This document shows positions 30,046-40,111 of a DNA stretch of 64,000 bases, piece after piece; position 1 is the first letter of the stretch, and each line of letters starts with the position of its first letter. The stretch comes from Pontimonas sp. (GTDB taxonomy: Bacteria; Actinomycetota; Actinomycetes; Actinomycetales; Microbacteriaceae). Location of the stretch: positions 141,067-205,066 of the forward strand of contig JAGYJI010000005.1 in the NCBI GenBank assembly GCA_018402295.1. The letters are read 5' to 3'. The translations under genes were made by a program, and so were the position numbers. The notes beneath the pieces are model-generated. The model worked only from the letters and a program-made list of their open reading frames with translations. It was not told the origin of the DNA and searched no databases.

Positions 30046-32352
30046 ATGAGTCCGATACCCGAGCTGACACCCAAGGATCTGCAGGCTTCTCCTCCCCGGG
30101 GCTGCTCGGGTGGGGCTCTGCAGCTCTGGGGATTTGGCTTCGACCGGGGTGGGGAGGAGCCATCGCCCTGGGAGCTCTAGCCCTTATCTGCGTCTCACTG
30201 ATCCGGGGCAGGCGAGAACACCCGCTAGTGCAGATGGCGGTGGTGAGCGCCATTGCTGCCCTGATGATGCTCTCGGTGGTGTTGGGGGCTCATCATCGTG
30301 AGCAACCTGCCTTGTCAGACCGCGAGGACTCAGAGGTGAGTGTCACGGTGTCACTGCGCGAGACCTACACCCCGGGTACCCGGTCGCTGAGTGTGAGCCT
30401 CACCTCGGTTGATGGTGAGGCAGTGTGGGGCGGGGAGTGTCCGCTGTACTCGTCGGTGCGGAATTGGGCGAGCGAACACCCTACGGCTCCACCGCAGCGG
30501 TGAGCGGGTACCTCCAAAAGTCCGACACCTGGGACAACAACAGCTGGACGGTGATGGTGCGCGGCGAACCCGAATGGGTTCAGCCACCCGGCTGGTTTCT
30601 GTCCAGCACTGACATGCTTCGCCAGGGGCTTCTGGATCGGTCGGTGAACTTAGACGGAGACGGTGGGCGACTTGCTCCCCGGTCTTGCCATTGGTGACAC
30701 CAGTGCAGTCGATCGTGGACTGGTGCAGGCCATGCGAGACACCTCGCTGAGTCACCTCGTGGCGGTGTCGGGAGCAAACTGCGCGGTGGTGGTGGGCATC
30801 GTCGTGGGGCTGATTTCTCTTGTCCGCGGCGGAGTGTGGGCAAAGCTGATTGGTGGCACGCTGGCTCTGGCGGGGTTTGTGGTCTTGGTCACTCCCGAGC
30901 CCAGCATCATCCGCGCCGCCATCATGGCCGTCATTGTTCTGATTTTTCTGGCGTTGGATAAACCCTTGAAGGGAATCCCTGTCCTGGGGATGACCGTCCT
31001 GATTATTCTTGCGGCAAACCCCTGGATGGCACTCGACTTTGCGTTTGCTCTTTCCGTTCTGGCCTCTGGCGGAATACTGCTGTTGGTGGGACCGCTCAGT
31101 GACCTGCTCGGCACCGTGGCGCCCCGATGGCTGGCAGTGGTGGTGGCCATACCGATTGCGGCGCAGGTGGCCTGCCAGCCCGTGTTGATTCTGCTGAACC
31201 CAGTAGTTCCCGTGTGGTCCGTGGTGGCCAACGCCCTGGCGGCACCCGCTGCGCCCCTCGCCACCATCCTCGGGATGCTCGTCTGCGTCACCGGACCACT
31301 CCTTCCGCCCGTGGCTGACGCTCTTGCCTGGGCAGCGTGGTGGCCCTCAGCGTTCATTGCCTTTCTCGGCCGGTTCTTCGCCTCCCTCCCACTCGTCACT
31401 GTGCCTTTCGCATCCGGACTCCCGGGCGTGCTCCTGATGGTGGGGGTGGCGTGGGGCTCGGTCGCATTCTTCCTCCTGCGACATCCCGCGCAGAGACGGT
31501 GGCGGCGACTCACGGGAGCGATCGCGGCGTTCTCCCTGGTGGCCGTGTGGCTGGGATATTTTCTTCCGGGCACTCTGGCGGCAGCCTCCATCCCGAAAGA
31601 GTGGGTCATCGCTCAATGCGATGTGGGTCAAGGAGATGCACTGGTCATCCGCAGTGGAGGCAGAACTGTTCTCATCGACACCGGCAAGTATCCCGAAAAG
31701 CTCAGCAGTTGCCTCAGTTTTCTGGGTGTTCGACACCTTGATCTCGCCATCATCAGCTCACTTTGACTCTGATCACGTGGGGGCCTGGCCGGTTATCGCT
31801 GATCGGGTCGACCAGGTGTGGGTGGGGCCGGTCCTCGAGGACGATCATCGTGACATTGCCACCGCCCTCACATCCGCCGGCGCCACTGTTCTTGAGGTGA
31901 GTGCGGGGACCCAGCTGGATGTGGGTGATTACCGGCTCCGTGTTGTCTGGCCCTACTCCGAGTCTTTTGCTGAGCCCGGCAATGACTCCAGCGTGGTGGT
32001 GTCACTCGAACCCTCTTCCCAGTGCGGGTCGTGCGTGAGTGCTCTGTTCTTAGGTGACCTGGGAGAGCAACCTCAGCGCATTCTGATGGGTCGGGAAAAC
32101 TTGGGAGCACTCGATGTGGTGAAGGTCAGCCACCACGGATCGAGGGACCAATATGACGGTCTCTACCGAGCAGTTCAGGCCCAGGTGGGGCTTATTGGGG
32201 TGGGTGAAGAAAACACCTATGGTCACCCGACGAGGGGAGCGCTTGACATTCTCCAGGCATCAGGCACTCTCCCTCTGCGCTCCGACCAAGAGGGAATCGT
32301 GACCCTGAGTGTCGACGCGGAAGGACAGCTCGTGGTCTGGAGCGAAAGGTGA
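30042..32352 (+). CDS. comEC: ComEC/Rec2-type DNA-uptake channel (three apparent frame breaks)
   Basis: Inner-membrane channel for single-stranded DNA in transformation. The reading is broken three times: a G missing in 30427-30430, a G extra in 30665-30667, and a T extra at 31758. The joined protein has about 769 residues: N-terminal helices and OB-like soluble domain, then the competence domain (GDTSAVDRGLVQAMRDTSLSHLVAVSGANCAVVVG), a polytopic core, and the C-terminal metallo-beta-lactamase-like domain (VIAQCDVGQGDALVIRSGGRTVLIDTG, IISHFDSDHVG, VVKVSHHGSRDQ). The HxxxDH-type residues are intact after correction, so the domain may be active. Confidence 0.9.
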
Positions 32353-32396
32353 GCCCGCTCTCAGTAGTCTGGACGGAAGAGCACGAGAGGGGCATC

Positions 32397-33414
32397 ATGG
32401 CGGGACAGAGCGCACCGGTTGTGCCCTGGCACGGTATTCGCGAGACCGCCGTGATTCTTCTCACGGGCACCGAATCGTTCCTGGCTGATCGAGCTCTTCG
32501 GATTCTGACCGACCGGATGAAATCCAGTGACGCCGGTGTGGAAATCAATGACTTGGATGCCGCTGACTACCAGCAGGGAGACCTCCTTCAACTGGCAAGC
32601 CCCAGTTTGTTTGGGGAGCCCCGGCTGTTGCGGGTCCAGGCTGTCGAGAAATGCAACGATGCATTTCTCGAGGATGCGCTGTCCTATCTGAGCGCTCCCG
32701 AAGCTGATGTAGTCGTGGTGTTGCGCCACGGTGGCGGTAATCGGGGCAAAAAGCTCCTCGATGCCATCAAATCGGCGGGAGCGGCTGCGCTGGTGGTCGA
32801 GTGCAAAGAAATCAAGAAAGACGCGGAGCGCGTCACGTTTGTCCAACAGGAATTCCAGCGCCATGGGGTGACCATCGAGCCTCGAGCAGTTCGTGCACTG
32901 GTCGATGCGTTCAGCACCGACTTGGCCGAACTCGCTTCGGCCTGCTCGCAGCTCATTACCGATGTGGGGAGCGCTGGAATCACCGCTGCCACCGTGGAGC
33001 GCTACTACGGGGGACGAGTCGAAGCCACCACCTTCCAGATCGCTGATCAGGCAATCTCTGGGCATTTTGCGGAAGCACTGGCGCTCCTTCGCCACGCGCA
33101 TGAACTCGGGTGTTGAGCCGGTCATGATTGTGGCTGCGTTTGCCATGAAGCTTCGCACCATGGCCTTGGTGGGTGGAGCGAGCGGAAGCATTGACGCCGT
33201 GGCGGGAGAGCTCGGGATGGCTCCCTGGCAAGCTCGAAATGCGCGCTCCAGTCTCCAAGGCTGGGATCAAGCCGGTCTGGGCGCAGCCATTCTGGAGGTT
33301 GCCCACACTGATGGAGCGGTCAAAGGGTCAGGACCCAACCCCGCGTATGCACTGGAGCGCATGGTTCGGGTGGTGGCGATGCGAGGAAAAGCTATGGAGC
33401 TGCGCGCAGGCTGA
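32397..33414 (+). CDS. holA: DNA polymerase III delta subunit (one apparent frame break)
   Basis: Clamp-loader subunit that opens the sliding clamp. AVILLTGTESFLADRAL and ASPSLFGEPRLLRVQAVEK mark the N-terminal domain; FQIADQAISGHFAEALALLRHAHELG leads to the C-terminal collar. The first ORF ends after HELG; one extra base near 33110 joins it to VEPVMIVAAFAMKLRTM. The ATG at 32397 follows GAGAGGGG; the track start 32349 overlaps comEC. Merged length is about 338 residues. It stands after comEC, a common neighbour. Confidence 0.93.
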
Positions 33415-33417
33415 GGA

Positions 33418-33495
33418 CTAGGCCCAGGGGCGGAAAATGTAGATGAAGCCCATGGCGATGAAGAGCACGGTGTAGAGCTGGAAGTTTCTTTTCAC
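33418..33495 (-). CDS. 25-residue membrane microprotein (not in ORF track)
   Basis: A GTG-started frame on the minus strand gives MKRNFQLYTVLFIAMGFIYI followed by FRPWA and TAG. It is basic at the N-terminus with one hydrophobic helix. AAGGGGG stands 6 nt before the GTG, the best ribosome site in the area. That site lies in the arm of a 6-bp hairpin. The frame fills most of the gap between holA and the PKS gene. Function unknown; it could be a chance ORF. Confidence 0.5.
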   Translation of the reverse strand: MKRNFQLYTVLFIAMGFIYIFRPWA

Positions 33496-33500
33496 TAAAG

Positions 33501-33516
33501 CCCCCTTGTGAGGGGG
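33501..33516 (-). promoter_or_regulatory. Hairpin covering the microprotein ribosome site
   Basis: CCCCCT-TGTG-AGGGGG on the plus strand is a perfect 6-bp repeat; on the minus strand the AGGGGG arm is the Shine-Dalgarno of the microprotein frame. It could hide the site, or be a short terminator stem. Confidence 0.4.
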
Positions 33517-33591
33517 AGAGTAGCAAAGCAAGGTGGTGATTACCCCTGTGTCGGAGTATTTTCCTGAATGCTCCACATCTCGCGAAACTGC

Positions 33592-33597
33592 TAGCTT
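33592..33597 (+). promoter_or_regulatory. Leaderless -10 box for the type III PKS cluster
   Basis: TAGCTT, 6 nt, then ATG 33604. This argues for the ATG rather than the GTG at 33601, and suggests the four-gene cluster has its own promoter. Confidence 0.5.
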
Positions 33598-33603
33598 TCA
33601 GTG

Positions 33604-34654
33604 ATGGCGGGGATAGTCGCAGTGTCAGCAGTTCTGCCTGAGTTTGTCCACCCCCAGTCCGACATCACCGAGGCTCTCGTGGCGGGTTTGGGAGCTGACG
33701 AGAAGACGGCCACCGTGATTCGTCGTGTTCACGCCGCCACCGGCGTGAACACCCGGCATTTGGTGATGCCGATTTCGGAATACACGGCACTGGATGGTTT
33801 CACCCACGCCAACCGTCTCTTTCGTGAGCTGGGGCTTCCTCTGGTTGAGCGGGCTGTGCGGGAAGCACTCAACACCGCCTCCCTCGCCCCCGAGGACATC
33901 GATTTTCTGTTCTTCACCACGGTGACTGGTGTGGGCGCGCCCTCGTTGGACGCTGAGTTGATTCAGGCGGTCGGGCTCAGGCCCGATGTCGAGAAGAATC
34001 CCGAGCTTTGGGCTTGGCTGTGTGGCGGGAGCCTCCGCGCTGGCGCGCGTTGCTGATTTGTTGCAGGGGCATCCGGGTGCCACCGCACTGGTGGTCTCCA
34101 TCGAATTGTGTTCTCTCACAGTCCAGTGGGATGACCGTTCCATGGCCAACATCGTCGGAACGGGACTCTTTGGTGATGGTGCCTCAGCCGTCGTGATGGT
34201 GGGTGCGGATCACCCCACGCCTGCCTTCGCGAAGATTGTCGGGTCGCGCAGCGCTCTCTATCCTGAGAGCTTGGACGCCATCGGGTGGACCATTGGCTCG
34301 TTTGGGTTTCGCTTGATGTTGACCGCAGCAGTTCCGGAACTGATCGCCAGCAGCCTCGCGGCTGATCTGGATCAGCTTCTTGCGGATCATCGGCTGGAAC
34401 GCTCAGATATTGATGTCTGGGTTGCACACCCCGGAGGTCCCCGCGTTTTGGAAGCGTTCTCGGACTCTCTGGGTCTGGAGCCCGCCGATCTTGCCGTGAG
34501 TTGGGATGTGATGGCGGAGGTGGGGAACCTGTCCTCGAGCGCCGTGCTGCACGTTCTGGAGCGACAAGATCGCCACCCTGCAGGACATAAAGGAGTACTT
34601 TTTGCGGTGGGCCCCGGCGTGAGCGCCGAACTCGTTCTTGTGGAGTGGACATGA
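33604..34654 (+). CDS. Type III polyketide synthase (one apparent frame break)
   Basis: Chalcone-synthase-like ketosynthase that extends a starter CoA with malonyl units and cyclises it. The fold is recognisable from VIRRVHAATGVNTRH and DIDFLFFTTVTGVGAPSLDAELI. The active-site Cys lies in FGLGCVAGASALARVADLL, the catalytic His in WVAHPGGPRVLEAF and the Asn in EVGNLSSSAVLHVLE, so the Cys-His-Asn triad is intact. One extra G at 33991 breaks the frame between LRPDV and RRIPSFGLGC. About 349 residues. The three next genes overlap or abut it, giving a small biosynthetic operon. Confidence 0.92.
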
Positions 34655-35169
34655 TTGCTTTTACGCTGCTCGTCTTGGCAACAGGATTCGAGCGCCTGTA
34701 TGAACTGCGAGTCTCGATTCGCCACGCTCGAATCGCCTTTGCCCAGGGTGGCAAAGAGTTTGGTCAAGCCCACTTCCCGTGGATGGTGGTGCTCCACACC
34801 AGTTTGCTGTTTGGCGCTGTGGCCGAGGTGTGGCTGTTGGATCGACCCTTTATCCCCGTGCTGGGCTGGACCATGGTTGTCCTGGTGGTTCTGAGCCAGG
34901 CTGGTCGTTACTGGGTCATCTGGGCCCTGGGTTGGCAGTGGAACACCCGAGTGATTGTGGTTCCCGGTGCCGCCCGCGTCACCCGGGGACCGTATCGGTT
35001 CCCGTGGCTCGCTCACCCGAACTACTGGATTGTGGCGGTGGAGGGTATTGCCCTTCCGCTGGTCCACTCAGCCTGGATCACCGCGATTGTCTTCACCGTG
35101 TTGAACGCAGTGCTCCTGTTGGGATTCAGAATTCCCGCTGAGAATCGCGCCCTGGAGATGCTTCGATGA
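34651..35169 (+). CDS. Isoprenylcysteine carboxyl methyltransferase (ICMT)-like membrane methyltransferase
   Basis: A 172-residue membrane protein with four or five helices. GRYWVIWALGWQWNTRVIVVPG and GPYRFPWLAHPNYWIVAVEG match the S-adenosylmethionine-binding region of ICMT/PEMT-type enzymes (the RxPxxH-N-Y pattern). In type III PKS operons such homologues O-methylate the lipid phenol product. ATG 34651 overlaps the PKS stop (ATGA); GTG 34645 is the alternative. Its end overlaps the next gene in the same way. Confidence 0.85.
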   Translation: MIAFTLLVLATGFERLYELRVSIRHARIAFAQGGKEFGQAHFPWMVVLHTSLLFGAVAEVWLLDRPFIPVLGWTMVVLVVLSQAGRYWVIWALGWQWNTRVIVVPGAARVTRGPYRFPWLAHPNYWIVAVEGIALPLVHSAWITAIVFTVLNAVLLLGFRIPAENRALEMLR

Positions 35170-36201
35170 CCCCCGGGTGGTTGTCGTGGGTGGAGGGCCG
35201 GTGGGCCTCGCCTCGGCAATATTCGCACAGCAATCGGGTTTGTCCCCGCTCGTTATTGAATCGGGAGTGCCCGATGGGGACAAAGCCTGTGGGGAGGGGC
35301 TGATGCCCGGTGTCGCCCCCTGTTGGCAGAGTTGGGAATTGATCCTCCGGGTCACGAACTGGTGGGGGTCAGCTATCGCCAGGATGGCAAATCTGTCGAG
35401 CATAGGTTTGCTCATCGCTCGGGTCGAGGGGTCAGAAGAACAGTGCTGATCGAGGCTCTTCGTGAAAGGGCTGATGCCCTGGGTATTGAGCGCAGGAGCG
35501 CTCGGGTCACTGACCTCATCATGAATGCGTCCAGTGTGTCCCTGGGACTTGCCGAGGGTGGTCGGGTCGAGGCGGACTATGTGGTGGCGTGTGATGGGTT
35601 GCACTCGACGATCGCGAAAGAGTTGGGGCTGATCAAGCCGTCGACAAAGCGCGGTCGCCGCTACGGGTTGCGCCAACACTTTGCGGTGTCCCCTGGTCGT
35701 CCTTCATCGAGGTGTATTACGCAGGGGCCGCCGAGCTCTATGTCACTCCGGTCGATGAGAACACCGTCGGCATCGCCGTGCTCGGGACCCAAGGGGGTCA
35801 ATCTTGACGAGACGGTGGCGGCAATTCCCGAAATCAGCCAGCACCTTGAGGGCGCGACAAGTGTCTCGGAGCTCCGGGGAGCGGGTCCTTTCCCTCACCG
35901 GGTCAGGAAAGCCCGGGTGGGACGGGTGGTCTTGGTGGGCGACGCAGCTGGCTACGTGGATGCGATTACCGGCGAAGGGCTCAGGGTGGGTTTCGCCCAA
36001 GCCCGAGAGGCGATTTCGGCTATCGCCGATAATCGACTGGCGTCCTATCCGAGGAGATGGCGCGCGGTGACTCGGGAGTTCAGAGTCCTCACCCGAGGCC
36101 TGGTGCTGCTGGCTTCCTCGCCGCTTCGACGCTCCATTGTTCCTCTTGCCAGAGCTCTTCCCAGTGTGTTTGGGATGGTTGTCAACCGCCTGGCGAGGTA
36201 G
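35166..36201 (+). CDS. FAD-dependent oxidoreductase, geranylgeranyl-reductase/hydroxylase type (four apparent frame breaks)
   Basis: Flavoenzyme of about 345 residues. The natural start is ATG 35166 overlapping the methyltransferase stop. Bases seem missing from C runs at 35170-35174, 35316-35320 and 35690-35693, and one G extra at 35793-35797. After correction: Rossmann motif VVVVGGGPVGLASAIFA, DKACGEGLMPGVAPLLAELG, VACDGLHSTIAKELGL, SPWSSFIEVYYAGAAELYV, and the FAD pyrophosphate motif VGDAAGYVDAITGEGL. The DKxCGEGL pattern is shared by geranylgeranyl reductases and halogenase-like hydroxylases; context favours oxidation of the PKS product. The track's middle section is a wrong frame. Confidence 0.82.
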
Positions 36202-36205
36202 CGAG

Positions 36206-37030
36206 GTGTCGACACTGGGGGCGCTGATTCGCGCCACGCACCCGGGCCCCACCCTGGCAGTGACTGCTCTCGCAGGGCTCCTCTGCGCGGGCTTCGGTGT
36301 TGAGTGGGACACAGCGATTGTGGTGGTCCTCGCAGTGTTTCTCAACCAAGCCTCAGTTGGCATTTCCAATGACGCCATAGATAGCCCTCGCGACACCGAG
36401 GCAAAGCGTTGGGAGAAACCCATTCCCGCCGGTGATCTGTCACTGGGACTCGCGTGGAGCGTCGCCGGCATTGCGGCGGTGGCGTCACTGGTTCTGTCCT
36501 TCCTGGTGGGTCCCCTGGTTGCTCTCGCGCAGGCTGTCTTTCTGGCGGCGGGGTGGCTCTATAACCTCGGCCTGAAGGCCACAGTGTGGTCGGGAGCCTG
36601 CTACGCGGTGGGGTTTGGGTCCCTGCCGGTCGTGGTGTCATACGCCGCACCATCCCCGCAGTTTCCCCCGGTGTGGGTCGTGGTGATTGCCGCACTCTTG
36701 GGGCTCTCTGCCCATTTTGCGAATGTGCTCCCTGATCTGGGGACGGATCGAACTCAGGGGGTTGTGGGCCTGCCACACGTGCTTGGACCCCGAGTCGTGC
36801 CGGCAGCTCTCGTGGTTCTCACCCTGGTTTCTGGGGTGGTCTTGGTCGTGGGGGCTGGCTCCGCCGGCTTTGTGGCAACAGCTCCGTCTGCGGTAGCGGC
36901 GGCGGCTCTTGGTTTCTGGGCCGCCTGGGCTTCGCGAAAACCTGACCCGGGTGCCCTGCCTTTTCAGCTATCGATGGCGGCGGCTCTGGTGCTCGCAATG
37001 GGTCTGGCCGTGGGTCTTACGACAGGGTGA
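36206..37030 (+). CDS. UbiA-family prenyltransferase
   Basis: A 274-residue polytopic membrane enzyme that transfers an isoprenoid chain to an aromatic acceptor. Both Asp-rich motifs are present: NDAIDSPRDTEAKRWEKPIP (NxxxDxxxD) in the second loop and NVLPDLGTDRTQG (DxxxD) in the sixth. Seven to nine helices are seen. Start GTG 36206 lies 4 nt after the FAD gene stop; the track start 36137 is inside that gene. It suggests that the phenolic product is prenylated. It overlaps the convergent next gene by 14 nt. Confidence 0.88.
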   Translation: MSTLGALIRATHPGPTLAVTALAGLLCAGFGVEWDTAIVVVLAVFLNQASVGISNDAIDSPRDTEAKRWEKPIPAGDLSLGLAWSVAGIAAVASLVLSFLVGPLVALAQAVFLAAGWLYNLGLKATVWSGACYAVGFGSLPVVVSYAAPSPQFPPVWVVVIAALLGLSAHFANVLPDLGTDRTQGVVGLPHVLGPRVVPAALVVLTLVSGVVLVVGAGSAGFVATAPSAVAAAALGFWAAWASRKPDPGALPFQLSMAAALVLAMGLAVGLTTG

Positions 37031-37334
37031 GGCCTGGCATCTTTCCATCGCCATAGGTGGCGCTCACTTCAGAGATGATGACCTGGTATCCCTCGTACCA
37101 TTTCGCATACTCTTTCTTGGCGCGAACGTGCTCGGGAAACCTGGCGAAAGTATCCACAGTGTCGCGATCGGTAAAGAAGTAGACCACATTTTTGGCAGTT
37201 TTATCCTCAGACCACCACCGGTCAACCCCGACGAAGCCTTCCAGAGACTTCGCGTAATCGTCGATGACCTTATCGAGCGCAAAAAACTCGTCATCGAGTG
37301 TGCCAGGGGTGAACATGAAGGAACACGCGAACAT
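37017..37334 (-). CDS. ABM-like small protein, function unknown
   Basis: A 105-residue soluble protein beginning MFACSFMFTPG (ATG 37334; the track start 37364 is longer). The pattern, with FFALDKVIDDYAKSLEGFVGVDRWWSED and NVVYFFTDRDTVDTFARFPEHVRAKKEYAKWYEGYQVIISEV, resembles dimeric alpha-beta barrel (antibiotic-biosynthesis-monooxygenase-like) proteins. Such proteins can be heme- or quinone-related oxygenases or cyclases, so a link to the convergent PKS/UbiA genes is possible but not shown. Confidence 0.7.
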   Translation of the reverse strand: MFACSFMFTPGTLDDEFFALDKVIDDYAKSLEGFVGVDRWWSEDKTAKNVVYFFTDRDTVDTFARFPEHVRAKKEYAKWYEGYQVIISEVSATYGDGKMPGLTLS

Positions 37335-37367
37335 GGAATAAGTGTGGCAGAACCCGCTTAACAACGT

Positions 37368-37394
37368 TGGGCCCCACCGTGATGATGGGACCCA
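37368..37394 (-). terminator. Possible hairpin after rpsT
   Basis: TGGGCCCCA and TGGGACCCA can pair with one mismatch across a 9-nt loop, 15 nt beyond the rpsT stop on the minus strand. There is no T tract. Confidence 0.35.
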
Positions 37395-37408
37395 CAGTCG
37401 TTAAGGCT

Positions 37409-37669
37409 TTAGAGGGCTGCTGCCTGCTTAGCGATGGCTGACTTACGGTTCGCTGCCTGGTTCTTGTGCAGAACACCTTTGCTGGCGGCCTTGTCGAGCT
37501 TCTTGGTAGCCAGCTTGACGGCTGCTGCAGCCTTGTCTTTGTCGCCAGACTTGATGGCTTCACGAGCTTGACGCACGGTGGTCTTGAGCTCGCTCTTGAC
37601 CGCACGGTTGCGATCGGTTGCCTTCTGGTTGGTCTTGATGCGCTTGATCTGCGACTTGATATTTGCCAC
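37409..37669 (-). CDS. rpsT: 30S ribosomal protein S20
   Basis: An 86-residue primary 16S rRNA-binding protein. [17 protein letters not shown] and the Lys/Ala-rich helices to [14 protein letters not shown] are the family pattern. GTG 37669 is the start because AAAAGGA lies just upstream; the track start 37708 adds 13 spurious residues. It is divergent from lepA, the standard arrangement next to holA/lepA in actinobacteria. The 178 nt between them hold the two promoters; I see no clear operator there. Confidence 0.96.
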   Translation of the reverse strand: MANIKSQIKRIKTNQKATDRNRAVKSELKTTVRQAREAIKSGDKDKAAAAVKLATKKLDKAASKGVLHKNQAANRKSAIAKQAAAL

Positions 37670-37847
37670 GCTGTGTCCTTTTTGGTGTGTTGTCAGGCCC
37701 AGGGACATCCTGGTGGGGCCTTGCGGCGAAAGTCAGGATGCGTTCCTAGCTTCAGAAGAGAGGGTCTGAGGCTAAGCGAGCCAATCGGCAACGATACCAG
37801 GTGAATACGCGCCTCGCCAACGGTTTCGCGTGGGACAATCATCTGAC

Positions 37848-39696
37848 ATGTCTCCTGACTCTGACCGCGATATCCAGCCGGCCTCCACCGATGTGTGGCG
37901 CCTGCGCAATTTTTCGATCATTGCCCACATCGATCACGGCAAGTCGACTCTGGCTGACCGCATGTTGCAGCTCACCGGAATCGTGCAGGATCGCGATATG
38001 CGGGCCCAGTACCTCGACCGTATGGACATTGAGCGCGAGCGCGGAATCACCATCAAGAGCCAAGCGGTGCGGATGCCGTGGACCGCAGAAGGCAAGACCT
38101 ACGCGCTCAACATGATTGACACTCCTGGGCACGTGGACTTTACCTACGAGGTGTCCAGGTCTCTGGCTGCCTGTGAGGGCGCAATTTTGTTGGTGGACGC
38201 GGCCCAGGGTATTGAGGCACAAACGCTGGCAAACCTGTACCTGGCGATGGAAAACGACCTCACGATTATCCCGGTGTTGAACAAGATTGATCTGCCGGCT
38301 GCCGACCCTGAGCGATATGCCGAGGAACTTGCCCACCTCATTGGTGGCTCACCCGATGATGTTTTGCGCGTCAGTGGCAAAACCGGAATGGGTGTGGAGG
38401 CTCTGCTGGACCGGGTGGTGGAGCTGATTCCAGCACCCACAGGTGATGCGGATGCGCCAGCCCGCGCGTTGATTTTTGACTCTGTCTATGACGCCTATCG
38501 CGGGGTAGTGACCTACGTCCGGATGATCGATGGGTCTCTCTCGCCCCGGGAGCGCATCGAGATGATGTCCACCAGGGCGCAGCACGAACTGCTCGAGATT
38601 GGTGTGAGCTCCCTGAACCCACTCCCTCTCAGGGATTGGGTGTGGGGGAGGTGGGATATCTCATCACCGGGGTGAAGGATGTGCGTCAATCGAAAGTCGG
38701 GGACACGGTCACCTCCATCAAGAAGCGGGCAACCCAAGCGTTGCCCGGCTACACCGAACCCAAGCCCATGGTGTTCTCCGGCCTCTACCCGATTGATGGC
38801 AGTGATTACCCCGACCTTCGGGAAGCTCTCGACAAGCTCAAACTCTCTGATGCAGCACTGGTCTATGAGCCAGAAACCTCCGTTGCTCTCGGGTTTGGGT
38901 TCCGCTGTGGCTTTCTTGGGCTCCTGCATCTGGAGATTGTGTCGGAGCGCCTCGAGCGCGAGTTTGGCCTTGATTTGATTGCGACAGCACCCTCGGTTGT
39001 CTACACCGTGGAGCTCGATGATGGCACCAGCCAGGAGGTCACCAACCCCTCAGAGTTCCCGACCGGTCGGGTGACGTCGGTGCGGGAGCCGGTAGTCAAC
39101 GCGGCGGTCCTTGCGCCGAAGGACTATGTCGGGGTCATCATGGAGTTGTGCCAGGACAAGCGGGGTGTTCTCCAGGGAATGGAGTACTTGGGGAGAACCG
39201 CGTGGAGATCAAATACACCATTCCGCTGGGTGAAATTGTCTTCGACTTTTTTGACCAACTGAAGTCCAAAACGGCCGGATATGCGTCCCTCGATTATGAA
39301 CCCGCGGGTGACGCCGAGGGCGATCTGGTCAAGGTCGATATTTTGCTGCAGGGCGATCGGGTGGATGCGTTCAGCGCCATCGTCCACAAAGACAAGGCCT
39401 ATGCCTACGGGGTCATGATGACCGGTCGCCTGCGAGAGCTCATTCCTCGGCAACAGTTCGAGGTTCCCATCCAGGCGGCCATTGGTGCGCGGATCATTGC
39501 TCGCGAGAACATTCGCGCGATGCGCAAAGACGTTCTCGCGAAGTGTTACGGCGGTGACATTACCCGGAAGCGGAAACTGTTGGAGAAGCAAAAAGAGGGC
39601 AAAAAGCGTATGAAAATGGTGGGCCGTGTGGAGGTTCCGCAGGACGCATTTATTGCAGCACTCTCCGGTGATGTCGAGAAGAAGAAAGGCAAGTAG
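37848..39696 (+). CDS. lepA: Elongation factor 4 (LepA), two apparent frame breaks
   Basis: Ribosome-dependent GTPase that back-translocates or aids initiation. P-loop [10 protein letters not shown], switch [16 protein letters not shown] and NKIDLP are all visible. A C is missing at 38611-38613: ELLEIGVSS joins [27 protein letters not shown] is missing at 39190-39193: QGMEYLG joins [21 protein letters not shown]. The C-terminal domain ends with [23 protein letters not shown]. About 616 residues, normal. ATG 37848 is chosen; a GACAAT -10 lies 8 nt upstream, so the leader is nearly absent. Confidence 0.96.
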
Positions 39697-39713
39697 CGCT
39701 CATCCCCAGTCGC

Positions 39714-39719
39714 TACGCT
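39714..39719 (+). promoter_or_regulatory. Leaderless -10 box for the 39726 membrane gene
   Basis: TACGCT, 6 nt, then GTG 39726. This decides the start of a gene whose N-terminus the ORF track misses. Confidence 0.5.
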
Positions 39720-39725
39720 TAGGCC

Positions 39726-40111
39726 GTGTCTCCTTCCACTCTCCACCGCATCATCGTCTCGATCTATGTGGTGTTGAGCCTGGCGGCTCTGGGTCGCTCG
39801 AGTTTCCAAATTCTCACCAAATTCGAGGAAGCCCCCTCGCCTACAGCCTCTCGGCGTTGGCCGCCGTGGTCTATGTGATCGCGACGATTTCCGTGGCACT
39901 GGGGCATCGCCCGATTGCCCGACGGATCGCGCAGTGGTCGCTGAGTTTTGAACTCGCGGGTGTGCTCGGGGTGGGAGCGCTCAGCCTGATTGTCCCGGAG
40001 CTTTTCCCCGACCAAACAGTGTGGTCACAGTTTGGGATGGGGTATCTGTTCATTCCCCTTGTCCTGCCAGTCCTCGGGCTGTGGTGGCTGACCAAGCGAG
40101 CACGAGTATGA
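39726..40111 (+). CDS. Conserved-looking small membrane protein (one apparent frame break)
   Basis: A 128-residue protein with about four helices. The start GTG 39726 gives MSPSTLHRIIVSIYVVLSLA, and the frame then reaches GRSSFQILTKFEEAP before the break; a C missing at 39832-39836 joins it to [61 protein letters not shown] follows. The tail TKRARV ends within the ribF start (ATGA). I know similar proteins upstream of ribF in actinobacteria but no function. Confidence 0.75.

Noticed and set aside
35323-36201. Middle part of the track ORF as real protein (RPSSRCITQGPPSSMSLRS)
   Set aside because: The sequence between 35694 and 35797 makes family sense only in another frame (SFIEVYYAGAAELYV); the track frame is an artefact of two compensating indels.
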